Positions 35,796 to 49,700 of a DNA stretch of 64,000 bases are shown here, in pieces. The first letter of the stretch is position 1. The number at the start of each line of letters is the position of its first letter. Both the position numbers and the translations under genes were made by a program. This DNA comes from Quillaja saponaria (lineage: Eukaryota; Streptophyta; Magnoliopsida; Fabales; Quillajaceae). The notes under the pieces are model-generated. The model did not search any database. It saw only the letters and a program-made list of their open reading frames with translations, and was not told the origin of the DNA. Location: assembly GCA_029379385.1 (NCBI GenBank), contig CM055606.1, positions 20,113,142-20,177,141 on the forward strand, read 5' to 3'.

Positions 35796-38066
35796 TCAAC
35801 AAGCATCATTTTTTTTTTCCTGCTCCAAGTCATAAATCTTGTCATTCATACCTTCTTTCTGGTAAGCCTCAACCATGACAGAGTATGTTGTTGCATCTGG
35901 TTGGCATTGCTTATCTTTCATCCTTTTATAAACCCTCTCCATCTCCATTAAGTCCTCAGCCTTTGCACACGCAGAGATAACTGCATTATAAAATGAGGTG
36001 TTCTCTGGTATCTCAAACTTCCCAGCCAAGCGAACACAGCTAATTACCTTGTGGAAGAGACCCGCATTGGCATAACCATTGATAAGGCAGCAGAAAGTCT
36101 TGGTATCTGCTTTCATACCCTCAGCTCGCATCTGATCAAATGTGTACTCCATGTTTTTTGCATCTCCCACAGCTGCAAAAGCCTCAATCACATTGTTGTA
36201 AGTTGAAGTTGTCCAGGGAAATTGGAGTTTACGCATGTATTCCATCACTGTTGACATTTTATCGTACATCCGTTTCTTTCCATAAGCACCAATCAAAATA
36301 TTAAAAGTGCGTGTTTCTGGTTCAATCCCAAAATTGCGGAACTTCTCATACCATTTCTCCATCATATCAATCTGACCTTTGTTTCCAAAGACACTAATGA
36401 TTGTGTTCATTGTCCATACATCAGGTTTACATCCATTGCTCTCCAGCATACCTGATAGCACTTTCTCCATCTGATCAAATTTCCCAGCCTTACCATAACC
36501 ACTTAAAACAATATTTTGAGTGACTGTGTTTGGGATGATAGATCGTTCAGCCATTTCTTCATACAATAACTCAAGCAATTCAAATCTTGAATGATCCACA
36601 CAGACCTTTATTAAGGTACTGTAAGTGAAAACATCAGGCTGGCAACGAGGGAGGTTTTTCATTTCGTTAAGAGTTGAGAACGCCTCATCAATAAGGTTGC
36701 TCCGACAATATGCTGCAAGTAAGGCTGTATAAAGTTCAGCAGTAGGTTCACAACCTTCTTCGAGCATTGTGTTGAAAAGCTGATGAGCCCGATGGGGTTG
36801 GCCAGATTTCCCAAGCAATACAAGGAGCTTCATGTAAGTCCCCTCTTTTGGTTGATAAAAGGACTGTTCTTTGAGCATGTCAAACACCTAAAAATCTTGA
36901 AGTAGTCAGCATCATTACACATCAGGCAAAAATCATCCCAGCTATTAATTTATGATCATTGATGTCATGTTGGTTTCAAATCTTCAAAGTAAAATGAGAA
37001 AACTTGAGAATGCCTCTTCCAGATTATAAGATGAGAGAACAAAGGATGTGTTTAACATTAACAGAATTCAAATTCAATAATCTTGACAATAGGCACATCA
37101 AAGGATGCGCCTATCATCAAAGTAAAATGCGAAAATTTGAGAATGCCTCTTCCAGATTATGAGATGAGGCAACAAAGGATGTATTTAAAATTTACAAAAT
37201 TCAAATCCAATTATCTTTATAATAGGAACATCCAATAGAACTCATATGAAACTTCCCTATTGGTCCTTATTAATTTACATCAAGCAATTTACTTTCTCGA
37301 ATGAACATGCCGCTTGCAAGAAACCAATGGAATAATCTTTTATGATTCCATTATTTTAGTCCCTCAAATCTGGCACGTAGAATTGTGTAGCAAAGTTAAC
37401 TATGGCAAAGGAAATCAAACTTGTCTTTTTCCCAGAAAAGAATTTCTAACAAACAGCAAATAGGGTTCTAACATCTAAGAAAAGGGTCATTTCCACAGCT
37501 CAAAGCTAATCTAGTATGACTTGAGTTACTACATTGTTCAATCCATACATAACACATAGTTCACGTACCCACTACCAAATACAAAGTCAAAATTTCTAAT
37601 TTTCTACGGCATAGTCAACTAAGAGTAGAAAATAAGAAACCCTTCTCACCTCAAGGGCTTGAAGCCATTGCTTTTTCTCAATACTATCGGACAAGGCTTC
37701 AGTGACAGTATTGGCCCAGGCCTTGGCTTTGTTCTTGCGGTCCAATTTCTTCTTCAAATTCTTAAGGGGAACCCTCCTCGGAGTGCCAGGTAACGATCTT
37801 TCTGAAGTTCCTGGAAATTCCCCTTCTTTCCAGTGCCTCCTTTTAGAAGTAGAAGCAGGAGAAGCGGGCTTTGTTGCCGGAGCTGCATATGCACAGCGAA
37901 TAACCCCAAAAATTGGGTCTTCAGCTCTGTGGGTTGTAGTGGTGTGGGTCTTGTTCTTGTCTTGAGGGAAATGAGAGGGAAAGAATGAAGAAGAGAATGA
38001 GAGAGACATGGAAGCCATGGCTCCTTGGGAGTTGGGACTCAATGAGTAAGCAGTGGGGAGCACCAA
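35796..38066 (-). CDS. Chloroplast PPR protein (At3g06430/EMB2750-like)
   Basis: Two exons: 37650-38066 and 35796-36887, joined across gtgaga...tttttag so that QALE continues VFDMLKEQSFYQPKEGTY. The product is 502 aa from the first Met, or 486 aa from the Met at 38018 (MASMSLSFSSSF), which better fits a chloroplast transit peptide rich in Ser and basic residues. P-class PPR repeats of ~35 residues fill the second half (ELYTALLAAYCRS, TVTQNIVLSGYGKAG, KTFCCLINGYANAG, TYSVMVEAYQKEG). The sequence closely follows Arabidopsis At3g06430, an essential plastid PPR protein linked to plastid rRNA/translation. PPR proteins bind organelle RNA sequence-specifically. The C terminus (EQEKKNDAC) is short for this family. 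Neither exon shows frame damage. Confidence 0.92.
36984..37250. repeat. Tandem duplication inside the PPR intron, 133-bp period
   Basis: Two copies starting at 36984 and 37117 both read tcaaagtaaaatg, ttgagaatgcctcttccaga, gatgag, acaaaggatgt and aatcc/ttaataatct in order, with scattered substitutions. Non-coding. Confidence 0.75.
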
Positions 38067-39149
38067 ACTCCTCTCTCACTCTTACCCTCTCCAAAGTCAA
38101 ATGACTATTTTCACCTTCGGTTCGTAGGATGTTTGAATGGATAAGTTTTACGAGCAAATCAACACCAACGACAAGTCGTTGTATGCGAAGGTGTCTCAAC
38201 AAAAACCTTAATTTTGAGTTTCAATAATCATGCTAAAAGTAACTAGCCGCCTTCATGCATAAGTATTTTTTATTTTTTATCTTAATTTAATTTGATAAAA
38301 ACAATATTTATGTATTAAAAAGATTGGAGAGAATAAGAGAGTGAAGATAAAGAGTTTATTATATTGTGTGTGAAGAAACTACTGTTTAATAGTTATCAAG
38401 TAATAAGAAGATATTTATTCATTGAATTTATCTTTATATAATTTGAGTTTGTGCATATTATATAAGATTTTTTTAGTGGAGGCTCTAGCATTTGAGTACA
38501 CTTATAATAAATAAAAAATTTAAAATTTAAATTTTTTTAAAAGTAATAATTTATGAATTAAATAACACTAAAATCATGATTATATCCTAATAAATATTAT
38601 AAATTTTCTATTTATAAGAACTTATCAAGTGTCATTTACGTATAAAATGATTTATCCAATTACTAGAAGCTAGGCACTTATTGTATATTACGACCTAAAA
38701 TTACAAGGTTTTAAAAACTCAGTTATGAATGATGAAGAATGAGATAATAAAGTTACCAAGATTTATATGTATTATGATAATTGTATTCGTATTAAATATT
38801 AATATTGGGATTAGAGATAATTAGTAGTTTTAATACTTTGAGGAAACCATATATGAAACTAGTGGGTATGCATAATTTCAGACCCTGGCATATGCTCTGT
38901 ACATCTTACACTTGTTGGCTGGGTTTGAGGCTCACCATGATAAATTGAACATACTTACTACTAAGAATGGATTTCAGATCAGTTGAATCGGTTAATATAA
39001 TTCTATGTAAATGTAGGAACTTACCTACATATGCTTCAATAATAACTACTCTCTTTGATGCATATACAACTTATTATATTCAGTGGACTTCCAAATTGGA
39101 GGGAGGAGGTAAAAACTGGCATGCTGCATACAAAACCTAATACACAACA
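38067..39149. other. Intergenic region between PPR and SPL genes
   Basis: Upstream flank of the PPR gene and downstream flank of the SPL gene. Extremely AT-rich from 38220 to 38850, with no open frame or repeat that I can support. Confidence 0.4.
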
Positions 39150-42100
39150 TTAAACTGGACCATACTTCAATGATTCCCATGTGAAGGGATGGAGCACATA
39201 AAGAACTTTAGGTGAGCTTTTGAACAGCAAAGCCACACAGACGCAGACAGCTGCAACGGCTACCATTGAGAGCATCGCCGGCCTGTATACCAATGATGTT
39301 CTCATGTTGCCATAAGCCAGCTTATGCTCGCATAGCTCACAGCTACTTGCTACTGTTTTCATTTCAATTTTTTCACTCTGCAAGCTAGCAACTTTTGATG
39401 ACTTGTTCCCATCAAATTGCTTCTGCTTGTTATTGCAATCTATAATGCTTCCAGGGATATCAAGTACTAAATGCTGACTTTCAGATTTCTTGCTGATTTT
39501 CTTCTGGACAAGATGAACGTAAGAGTAGTGGCCTTGCAGGCATGCGTAGTCATTTGGCGTCAAACCTGTACTATCACGAGCACTTTCCCAAGCTTCAATT
39601 CCCACCTGAACATAGCAAAAAGATATAGTAACAGTATACCAACATAATCCAACCACAATTTTTCGAGTGAAGGATCAACAGTATGTTAGAGACCATGCAA
39701 GCAACCCTGTATAAAGCTCTCTAACATGCTCATTCATGCGTGAGAGAGAGATATCCAATATTTAATAGCTAACAAAATAGGAAAACTTTAGATCCTTTAC
39801 TTATCCAGAGCTACTAATGAATATCCCATAATGCAATAAATACAGGTAGATTACATGAGGCAAACCTCAAGTTTTCAGCCATAGATTTGATACACGAACC
39901 ACTTTCTAATAGTTTCTACAATCAGAACAAAAGAATGTAAACTCTAACGAAGAAAAGGACTTACCGAGCCTGGATCATTTGTTAAGGCATCCAACACGTT
40001 CTCGAAGCCACTCTTGCTTGCTGCAACATGAAGAGGAGTCAATCCTGCAGGCCCAACAACATTAGGTTTGAAAAAGAACCTTCCGTAGGGGTCAACCAAT
40101 TGCTTCTCATCGCCATCTGTCTTATCTAAAATTTGAACTGGGACAAATCTTAAGAGGAGTTCCACCATAGGCCTGCAGTTTCTCTTCACAGCCCTGTGTA
40201 GAAGATACATGTCTAACAATGCAAGCTCAATGGAAGGATGCTCTCCTGCATCAACCGTACCCTCAAACAGAATGCCTAGTAGTTTTTTCACCACTGAACA
40301 CCAGTCATGGTCCATGGAGAACTCAACAAGCCACTTGAACCTTTTGAAAGGGAAGCAATCATGGTTGGGAGACTTGGGACCCAGTCTATACTCCACATGA
40401 CTTCTATGAAGAAGCCAACCCATCTCATGTATAAATTCTAGAGCTCGAGTCTTTTCTTCCAATTTTCTACTACTTTCTCTTTGAACAACATCAGCACTCT
40501 CAGCTGCCTCAATCACACCCTCCAGCAGAGAGATCTCTGAGCACATTTCTTGATCTGCAACTATAAATGGAAAGAAGCAGCTGCTGAGACCATGATCTTC
40601 TATCTGTGATTTGAATTTGTCAAATCAGGAAGGAAATTTTTTAAAAACAAGCTCCTGAAATAGAGAGAAATTGTTTAGGCAGATTATTCGCCATTGTGTA
40701 AATAACAGTCATTCTCCTCTCTTTTTAGTTAGAAGCCTCCTAATCCTATGCATTTTTCTCCTCCATCCCTCTTTATTTAGGCTTTTAATGATAGTTTAAT
40801 GGTATCCAACATTATCATGCTTCTGTTGCACCAACTCCTTAGATCTTTACACAATGAGATCAATTATCTACGGTCGATGAGATGAATGAAGCGAATTTAC
40901 TTTTCCATCTAGTTTTGTGAAAGAAAGGCTACCTAAGTATATGAACTTAAGATAGAGAAGCCAGCTTCCATCGGAAAGAGGAAAGAAAGGCTAACTTAAC
41001 TCCCTGTATAACAACTGGTAGAAGAGTGAAGAAAAAGGAAATTAACAACTGATATAAATTCACAGGACTGGAGATTAATCAAAAGTTGTCCGAAAACTTG
41101 AAGAAACTAGATAGCATACCCAGAAACAATCACAAAGGGCATTTTGTGACTTACTGATTTAATAGGCACACAGGGAACCCATAAGAGGACTCACTGGGTT
41201 GAAAACAAATTAGGAAAATGTTCTGGCATTACCTCAATGAATCCTCTCCCAGTCACATTTGGTGTACAACAAGAGAAGCTGAGGCATTGAAGCTCTTCTT
41301 GCTCCAAAGCTGTAGCAGCACCCTCCCTTAAGTCATAACAACTTTCCTGGAGCAGATACTTTCCTTCAAGTGCACAGAGTAACCTGAAATCAAGAGTCGT
41401 GAATTAACATCTGAAGCAATCCTGATAGGTTGCAAAGGCTGAAAAGAAATCCACAATTTCAGACTTGTTTTCCCATGCTTAGAAAATCAGAGGATGAAAA
41501 CAACACCCTATAGCCAAGTATAAACTTTTTTCTTTCTCTTCCTTCAATTTATATACATTTTTCAGCCCCTTTCTTAAAACCAAATCCACGTCTTAGTATA
41601 GATTTTTTGCATAAATATCAGATAAGCAAACTACCCTTTTTGTAACTTTGAAGTGTCAAAGATGTGCTATCCAAAACCTGTCTGAAAACTCAGTCTCGAC
41701 ACTTACACTCAAGGGTGAAAGCAACCTTGTGAAGGTACTGACTATATAGGTGGAGAGACATGAAGAGGGAGAAGTAGTATGAACAAAAAAAAAAAGTCCC
41801 TTTTCTTTCTTTTTTCCATATTTTATCCTATACAAAAAGAGGGAATATAAATGATCCTCAGAAAAAAAAGAAAAAAGAAAAAAAAAAAAAAGTCAGGCAC
41901 ATATAGCTCAACATATGCCTCTGCATATGTTATCTAGAGCTAGAACCCATCAATAGAAAATAAGAAAATAGTATAAGGGTAAGATGAGTACTTTGTGCTA
42001 GAATGAGAAAGGTTATAGCCTTTCACAACAAATTGAGCCCTTGTGGATGCAGAAACAGCAATTGGTTTAATGCTTAATATCTTACAACTTTGTGAGCTTC

Positions 42101-45100
42101 TCCATGGTAAAGGCACATCTAACACAACCTGACCTGCAGCACGGATGTAAGAAATCAAAAGACCTACCATCGAGAAAGGAAGATATAAAAACAAGTATTT
42201 ACTGAAACTTCTTTCAGAGGTGTGTTTATATATAAAGAGAGAGAGATAAAAAACAAACCATTACACACAAAAGCTGCACGGTGTCGCACCCTTGCATACA
42301 CCCATCCTGTTCTCCAGAAAGAATCATTTGATGCATTGAGAAGCCTCTTCAATCTGGATCCCAGGCCAGAGCAGAGCTGAAATGTAACATCAACAAATTC
42401 AAATTCAAATTGCCAACCCAATTACATAGTTTTCAATCTACATTTCAGGCATTATATTGAATCCTACCTCCTCCCATGTCGATTTTTCTACACAGAGATA
42501 CAGTGTTAATACAATACAGCCTGGCCTTATATAGCTTTCAATGTCCGTGGGATGGTGGGATAACCAACCGAGGACCTGGCATGTGAACTACAAAATTAAA
42601 ACTCTCTGCAACAAAACATTTTCAAAAGAGTACACAAGCAATTTCATAACACAGAAACTACCTGTGACCGGAGAGCAAGAGGCAAATCATTTGGTTCCTT
42701 CCCAAAGAGTTTAAAAACAATGCGATCTGTGCGATTCTGAATATCAGTGAAAGAATAATTTTTTAAATTAGAGAAAGTAATCTTTTAAAGACATATATTC
42801 ATTATGAAGTTAAGAGCTTGGGAGACAAGGCGTGCATTATCTCTAGATTTAAGTAAACCTTTTTTTCTGTTGGAGAAATCAAATATCAACTAGGAACATA
42901 AATAACAGTAACACATATATTGGGAAGAAAAGGAAGAGTGAATATTAAAATCCTTACAGCAGCTCGAAGGCAGTATCTAAGTTTCTAAGCAAGGAATAAA
43001 TTTCACCAGCATCACAACAATCGGTGAACAAAATAACAGGAAAAGAATAAGGGGAAAATTGAATTACATGGACTAGGAAAAAATATATGAGCTGCTATCT
43101 AAGCATCCACAACTGAGAACGTTGAAGGAATTAAAACCTTATCCCCCCTCTCAGCAGAATCATGTCAAGAAAAGAATTAAAGGAAATTGTGATGTCAAAT
43201 AATCTGTCAATTTCTAAAAGGAAAAATGAGATGAATATGAGCAATAGACCAATAACATTGGGATTGTGCCTGTGTCCCCTCCTAAAAAGATAATGATAAT
43301 AAAGGCATTTACCAGCAGCCTTGTTGTGCCAAACAGTTATGCCTTAGTGCTTCAATATATTCTTTTTATCAATAAATAGAATGAAAATCAAGGTGGAACC
43401 GTGCTCCTTCAATATTGGAGAAACATGCTACTACTATATGCGAAGTAGTGATAAGGAATGACTGCAATAACAGCAAAAAATATACCTGAGCCTCTCTACT
43501 GGAGCTAGAAGAAGTTGAATCTGAGTTTCCACGTGTGTGTGGCAGTCTTGACTTGAGAGAATCACTTTGCACCCTTAAACAATTATCAAGAGGCCCAATC
43601 CCTGAAGGAACAAGGGCATGAGACTTCCTGCGGATCTCAACAGCTTCCTGTGTATCATCATATACATTGTTCAAGTCTATGTTGTTTAAGTTGGTCCTTA
43701 AAACTGCATTATCTACTGCCACTAAATGGGATGGAAGGTTAAGCGCATTTGTGGTCAGTGGACCTGATGGAGATTGTAGATTTCCGAACCCAGCATCACC
43801 TGAAGGTGTGCATTTTTGTATCACATCAGAAGCAGGTATTCTCACATGTTGCCCAACAGACTTTGGAGGATCCAGCAGAATGAGACCATTATCCATCTTG
43901 CAAGCAGAATCAGAAGGTTTGGTAGGTTGGGATCCATTTGAAATAACATTAGGCACCTTTGGCAGAGCCCCGTTAGATGTCCCAGCATTTAGTAAACTTT
44001 GAGATCCCTCAAAAAGGGAATCTATGTTCCTTCCATTGATAGAACCAGCAAGACCGGCTAGGTTCCTTAACAGATGAGAGAGAAGATCCTGCTCCTCTGT
44101 GTGACCTGAGTTATTTGCTGCAATTTATAGAAGGCATAATCTGTGGAGTCAAATAAATATGCAAATGAATGGTATCTAAAATGAGAGTGGAAACACATAA
44201 AGATAGAACCAACTCAAAATTATAGGAATAAGATCACATATTCAAAATTTTCCTTGTCAAGAATTGTCTGTGACAATTCACTAGAGGAAAAGGTTCAAGC
44301 TTTCGTGTAACATGAATGTGCCAAAAGTTCTAGCATAAAGGTGCATGGAAAATGTGATAAAACAACAGAAGTTACAAAAAGAAATTATGAGATACTATTC
44401 AATCTAGTTCACTTAGATGCCACAGGTCAAGTGGGTAACTCCCTGCCCAGACTTTTAATTTTTATATCATCCTCCATTTGACAGGAAAAGTGTGCAGAAA
44501 AGAAAACGGAGAACTTATATGTCAAAATAAGATACCTCAAGCTTAAGTTTAAACAACCTCAGTTCTAAGTTGAGCAGTCTCAATGTTACCTACAATGGAA
44601 GGTTAAAACTCTCAGTACCACAGGAATTGGACTCTCCAATCATCAACGTACCTATAAAGAACTTTTTAGTAACCTCAATAAAACCTTTGACAGGGTTTGC
44701 CATATGAATGACTCGAAAATAGAAGAACTGCTAACAGAACCACAGAGAAATGTCACACAGCCTAAACTTTAAAATTTCACATATCCATACCGTGCCTCTC
44801 AACTAATATAGCTTCTAGCTTTTAAGAAATCACTATGAAATCGAGTGCAGTTCCGAGGGATTGAACGGGCATCTTGATTCATTATTGTAGGATTCACCTA
44901 ATGAACTGCAAACAATAAGCATAGTACATGAAACCAACTCCCCCATTCTCTTCTTTTCTTTTTCCTTTTGTGATTATAGGTTTCAATTAAATTAGAGAAC
45001 ACATTAACCCAATGAAAACCTACATGCTAGAACAAGCATCATCTCAACATCATAGTGTAGCAGCCAAGTAAAAAATTTTGTTATACAACCCAAGTACAAA

Positions 45101-46145
45101 ATTGTTACAAGACCAAAACTCACAGTGCATATTGGATAGTATCCGCAGTAGACTAATCAAAAGATAGCTACTACCCCTTTCATCATTTAGGGAGCCTCCA
45201 TTCACTACAGAGTCAGGATATTTTTCCTTCTTCTCCTATTATGGCCTGCCAGACGCCTACGACAACTTCGCTTCCCTTCATCAAATTCTTGAAGATCATG
45301 AAACCTGTCCATAAGTATGTGACAAAGTTGCATTGATTTGGGGGAGGAAAAAAGATATTCTGTAAAATACAATTAGACCTGACAGCATTTCATAGCTTGG
45401 ACCAAATTATGACATATGACCAATAATAAGAATTTAAATAAACAAAAACCTTAATGTTTCATTTTTTTTTTTCCCTTAATTTTTACAAAGAAAGCAACTA
45501 GTTGATGACTATATCATAACTATTCTCAAATGTTTCCTCCAAAGCTAGAATCTTATTACTAACCTGCTACACTGCTGACAAAACCTCTGCATAACATTTC
45601 CCACCAGGGCCTTATTGGCCTTAGAATGCATTTCACAGACCTTGTGCCGCCGGTGGTAATCCTTTGCATTCACTAAGATCAGTCCTACAGTCTTCCACCT
45701 GACAAACTGCATGGTTTGAAGACGTCCCAACTATCTTCAACTTCTTTCCACTCTTTCCTTCTCCTTCCATTATAGGGTAAACTTGACCACCAAGTTTTAA
45801 ATCAAGAGAAGCAGCTTCATCATTCAGCTCTTCCTCTTCGTGAACCATAGCTCTCCTCCTCTTTTCCAATTCTTTCTTTCCTTTCTCATTTCCTAGACCG
45901 ATATCATCTGAACCAGAAGAACTGTTGGAGAAATTACCACTAGCTGGAATTTGTTGCTCAGCTGGAAATAATTGCCCACTCCTACAATCTAATGGTAGAG
46001 AATTTAATGGACTTGCCATAAAAAGATCGCCATCCCATTTCCAGTCATTCAAATTCCATTCCAAACTCTTTTCCCCAACTCCCTTCATTTCTGGTAATAC
46101 TGGTCCATGGACATGATGAGCCTTTCCCCCATATTTAGTCTCCAT
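39150..46145 (-). CDS. SPL: Large SBP-box transcription factor, SPL1/SPL12-like (frame-broken in SBP domain as printed)
   Basis: Ten exons: 45564-46145, 45175-45304, 43486-44117, 42662-42736, 42468-42575, 42259-42376, 41992-42133, 41233-41383, 39965-40603, 39150-39605. The coding length matches about 1010 aa, normal for group II SPLs. The SBP zinc-binding DNA domain (~146-223) has [31 protein letters not shown] and the nuclear signal [13 protein letters not shown]. Downstream are [26 protein letters not shown], ankyrin-like [13 protein letters not shown] and [17 protein letters not shown], and a C-terminal hydrophobic segment ([19 protein letters not shown]). SPL proteins bind GTAC cores; this group lacks an evident miR156 site. 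There is one extra base at about 45671 (after DLS) and one missing base in an A-run at about 45220-45226. Both break the frame inside the SBP domain but together are net zero. All other exons are open and conserved. Confidence 0.85.
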
Positions 46146-46700
46146 TTATCAAAATACCAGATACCCAACAAAATTATGATAGCCAGATTCCAAATCCACC
46201 AGATATGGATAACCAAATTGAATAAAACCCAACAAGCATTCAATTCAAACAAATTAGCAGCAGTACCTTAAATTACCAACATCTAACTGCCAGCTAAAAC
46301 TTCTTAAATTCTCTTCTAACACCCTCCGAAACAGAAAATAAAACAATCCATGAGCAATAGCTGCCGACAAAAAAAAAAAAAATTAATAAAATAAAACTTG
46401 CACCTCCACCAAAATCAAAACAATCCAAAAAACAACAACAAATCTTCAATTCCATCATTATTCCCCATGATTAACAACTCAATGTCATAGCTGTAAACTC
46501 AAACTTTAAGTAAAAGAAAGAACTTGCCCATGAAACGTTGAGCTGGTGAGCTTTTCAACACTGAGAACTGAGATCACCCAGCTGAAAACTTAGATCACCG
46601 GAGAGAATAGAGAACATAGAGGGCGGAAAGCAGAGTACAGAGGAAAATTAGGAAAAGGTTAGGAAAGAGTGTGACAAAAACGCGGTTTCTGTGCTGATAC
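46146..46700 (-). other. SPL gene 5' UTR and promoter-proximal region
   Basis: Directly upstream of the SPL start codon. Several GAGA-type runs near 46560-46720 and a short A-run near 46371 are present. No upstream open frame of note; the leader may contain an intron, but I cannot place it. Confidence 0.35.
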
Positions 46701-49700
46701 AGAAAGAGAGAGAAACTACAGTTTTAATTTTTGTGACGCAATAGTAAGGAATCCTAAACCCCACAACCATGTCCTTCCTTCTCCCAACTGTAAAAATAAC
46801 CAGAACTACAATAATTGTACGTAAAACAAATAAAACAAAGATACAGAACATTTTCTTTAGCCAATCGAGTATGCTCGAGTTCACAACGGCTAAATACGTG
46901 CCCTTTATACATTGGTTAATTAGTACATTGTGTCATATAATTATTGTCATTTAATTAATGAAACTTTTGAAATTAATTTATATATTTTAAGTGATTAATG
47001 TAAAATTTATTCATATAATTAATGAAGTACTCTGTAATTAAATTGTTATTTTTATTTTGGTTTCGGCTGCGTACATATGCAACTGACTCCACGGTCATTT
47101 GGATGGTATTTTTCTCATTTTATTTGTTTAATTTTTAATTATAAATTGTATTTTACTAAGGTAATATTAATCTGCATTGCACGAGTAGCTACACCCTCAA
47201 GCATCAACCCTCAATGCATTAGCCATTATGCATGAAGCAGGGGAATCTGGACTATTTGATCGTGACCCTTCATCTCGTGGACCCCTTTTGACAGCGACTA
47301 TTCTTTCAACCGTTTGATCGTGCATTTGCTTAAACTTGTTGTCTTCTATTTTTAAAATTTGGTGAAAAAGTGCTTGTCCTTTTTCTAAAGAATTTTTACT
47401 ATGTACACGGATATAATTTGTGTACAGCTTAAAATGAAAGTGTCTATTAGATTTGAGAAGAAATAATTAAATATAAAAGACATGAGCATATAATGAATTA
47501 CTCTATTTCTTGTTGACAAAAAGAAAGAGAAATTATTTTTTTTGGCACATTGAATAAAAAAAAATGTTGGTAATAGATAGCCAGATGAATTGTCTTCATC
47601 TAAAGTGGTTTTGAGAAGCACTCATTAGAGGATATGGTTTGAATGGATCCTCTAAGAATAAACCAATCCATTCATACAAAAGAAAAAGATTAAGTATAAT
47701 AATCAAAGGTATGGGGTGACAATGATATATACTAGAGTTTATGTGTATTTAAGTTTAACTATTGATTAACATGGGGGGACAAGTGAAATAGAATATTGAA
47801 AAGTTGAGAATAATTAATTATGCTTCTATATAGTTATCAAAATTACTTTTTCATATATATATATATATATTTATAATTATAGTATTGTATACTTGAGTCT
47901 ATGAAGTGTATTTAACTATTTGGGAAAATAAAAAAACTTGTTTTCAAAGTTGGTAGACATTATAGAAATAGTTTTTCAGTATTTATTTTCAAATATTGGA
48001 GGTTTTAAAAACTATATGCAACCTTACTTGGTTGAAGTTCAACAAAATAGTTTTGTATTTTATGTTTTGATATTGTATAAATTAGTTAATCTCAAATATA
48101 GTCCTCCATTGTCATTTGACTGCTTTTCCTAGTCGGTTCTTTGGTGGATATTTGTTAATAATTAAATGCAAATGATAAAATAAAAAATAAAAAATGAGAT
48201 GTAACATAATTGACTTGACTCATTTTTAATATGAAGGACATTTTTTGAATAAGACTGAAGTTTATGACTTTTTTAAGAACAACTAACTGCATATTGCTGT
48301 CAAAAAAACTCGAACTCATAACTTTTTTAGAATATTTCTTCAAAAAATAAAAATAAAATTTTCTAAACCAACATCATGTTGGAGAGACATTTTAGTTATA
48401 AAAGTTCAATTTTACAAAATGTTAACAATATTATTCAATATTATGATTTGTAGCATATTAATACTCGGACTTAAATCACACAAGATTTTTTTCTAATCTA
48501 ATGTTTGAAAAAAACAAAAGTTTGTCCCAAATATGCGCATACCATACCCAATATATTTTATTTGAAAAAGAGAAAAAAGAAACTCAAAGCCGTGGCTATG
48601 TCTCATAATGCCATTGTTCTGACAAAAGTAAAATTAAACAAATGAACTATTAAACATAAAAAAGAAAATAATTTTTTTTACATGATTTCACATTCAAAAA
48701 CCTACAGAATATTATTATCAGGGATGAAGAGAATATTACAAAATATATCTTAAAACAAAACTCTAAAAAATGTTTTCATAGACCATGCTAAAAAAGGCCT
48801 GTCAGGCTCAATTCTCTACGTCACAAATAAATTTTAATTTTTTTCGTATTCGGGGATAACTAAAAATTATCATTTTTGGTCGGATCTTTCCGTTTCTTAA
48901 TATATATATATAGTTACTTTTAAAATTCATTTTAAAATAAGTCCTAAATACTAGATTGAGAATTTTATATCACTTTTACCCTTTTTTTTATAATTTAAAC
49001 TATTAATTAAGTAGACTAATTTTTGTAAACTTATTTAACTTAATTAATATTTTAAACTGAAAATAAAAAATAAGATAAAAGTGGCATACAAAGTTTTTAT
49101 TTCAAATTTAAGACTTATTTAAATTTTTTGTTTAAAAGTATGAGTTATTAAGAAGGCAAATTTATTTTAAAACTTATATATATATATATGTTATGTTAAG
49201 GAAAAAATATCACTTATTTTTAAGTTTTACTTTAAAATTTAAGTTTTTTTATTTAAAAGTATGAGTTATTAAATTTATTGTAAGACTTATTTGTAATTAC
49301 AAGAAAAAAATATGACTTAATTTTATTTTTTTCCTCACAATCTTGACTCCTCTCACTCTCTCTCTGGGTTAAATCCTTCTTATAGTCCAAAAGGTGAAGA
49401 AGGGTTTCATCGTTTCATAAAAAGTTATTGGAGGATTTTATTTTTATTATTTAAATTGAGATTTCCCGGAACCAAAGTCAAGAAGTTTAACCACAAAAGG
49501 AAAAAAACAAATTATTAATCCAAGTAGTTTGTCCAGTGGTCAATAAGGTTTGTTCCATTCTTTAATTTCATGAATTTATTTTTTTATAAATTTTTTTAAT
49601 CCCTACATGAATGGCAATCATGACATGTTTTTACTAGATAAAAAAATAATCAGTCGAAGATTGACCTAAACATACTAATATTGAACCAAAAATATAAAAA

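Noticed and set aside
43369..43485. Extension of SPL exon 3 beyond its donor
   Set aside because: The open frame continues briefly past GAGGCTCAG, but a gtatat donor there and the matching next exon at 42662-42736 explain the conserved protein better.
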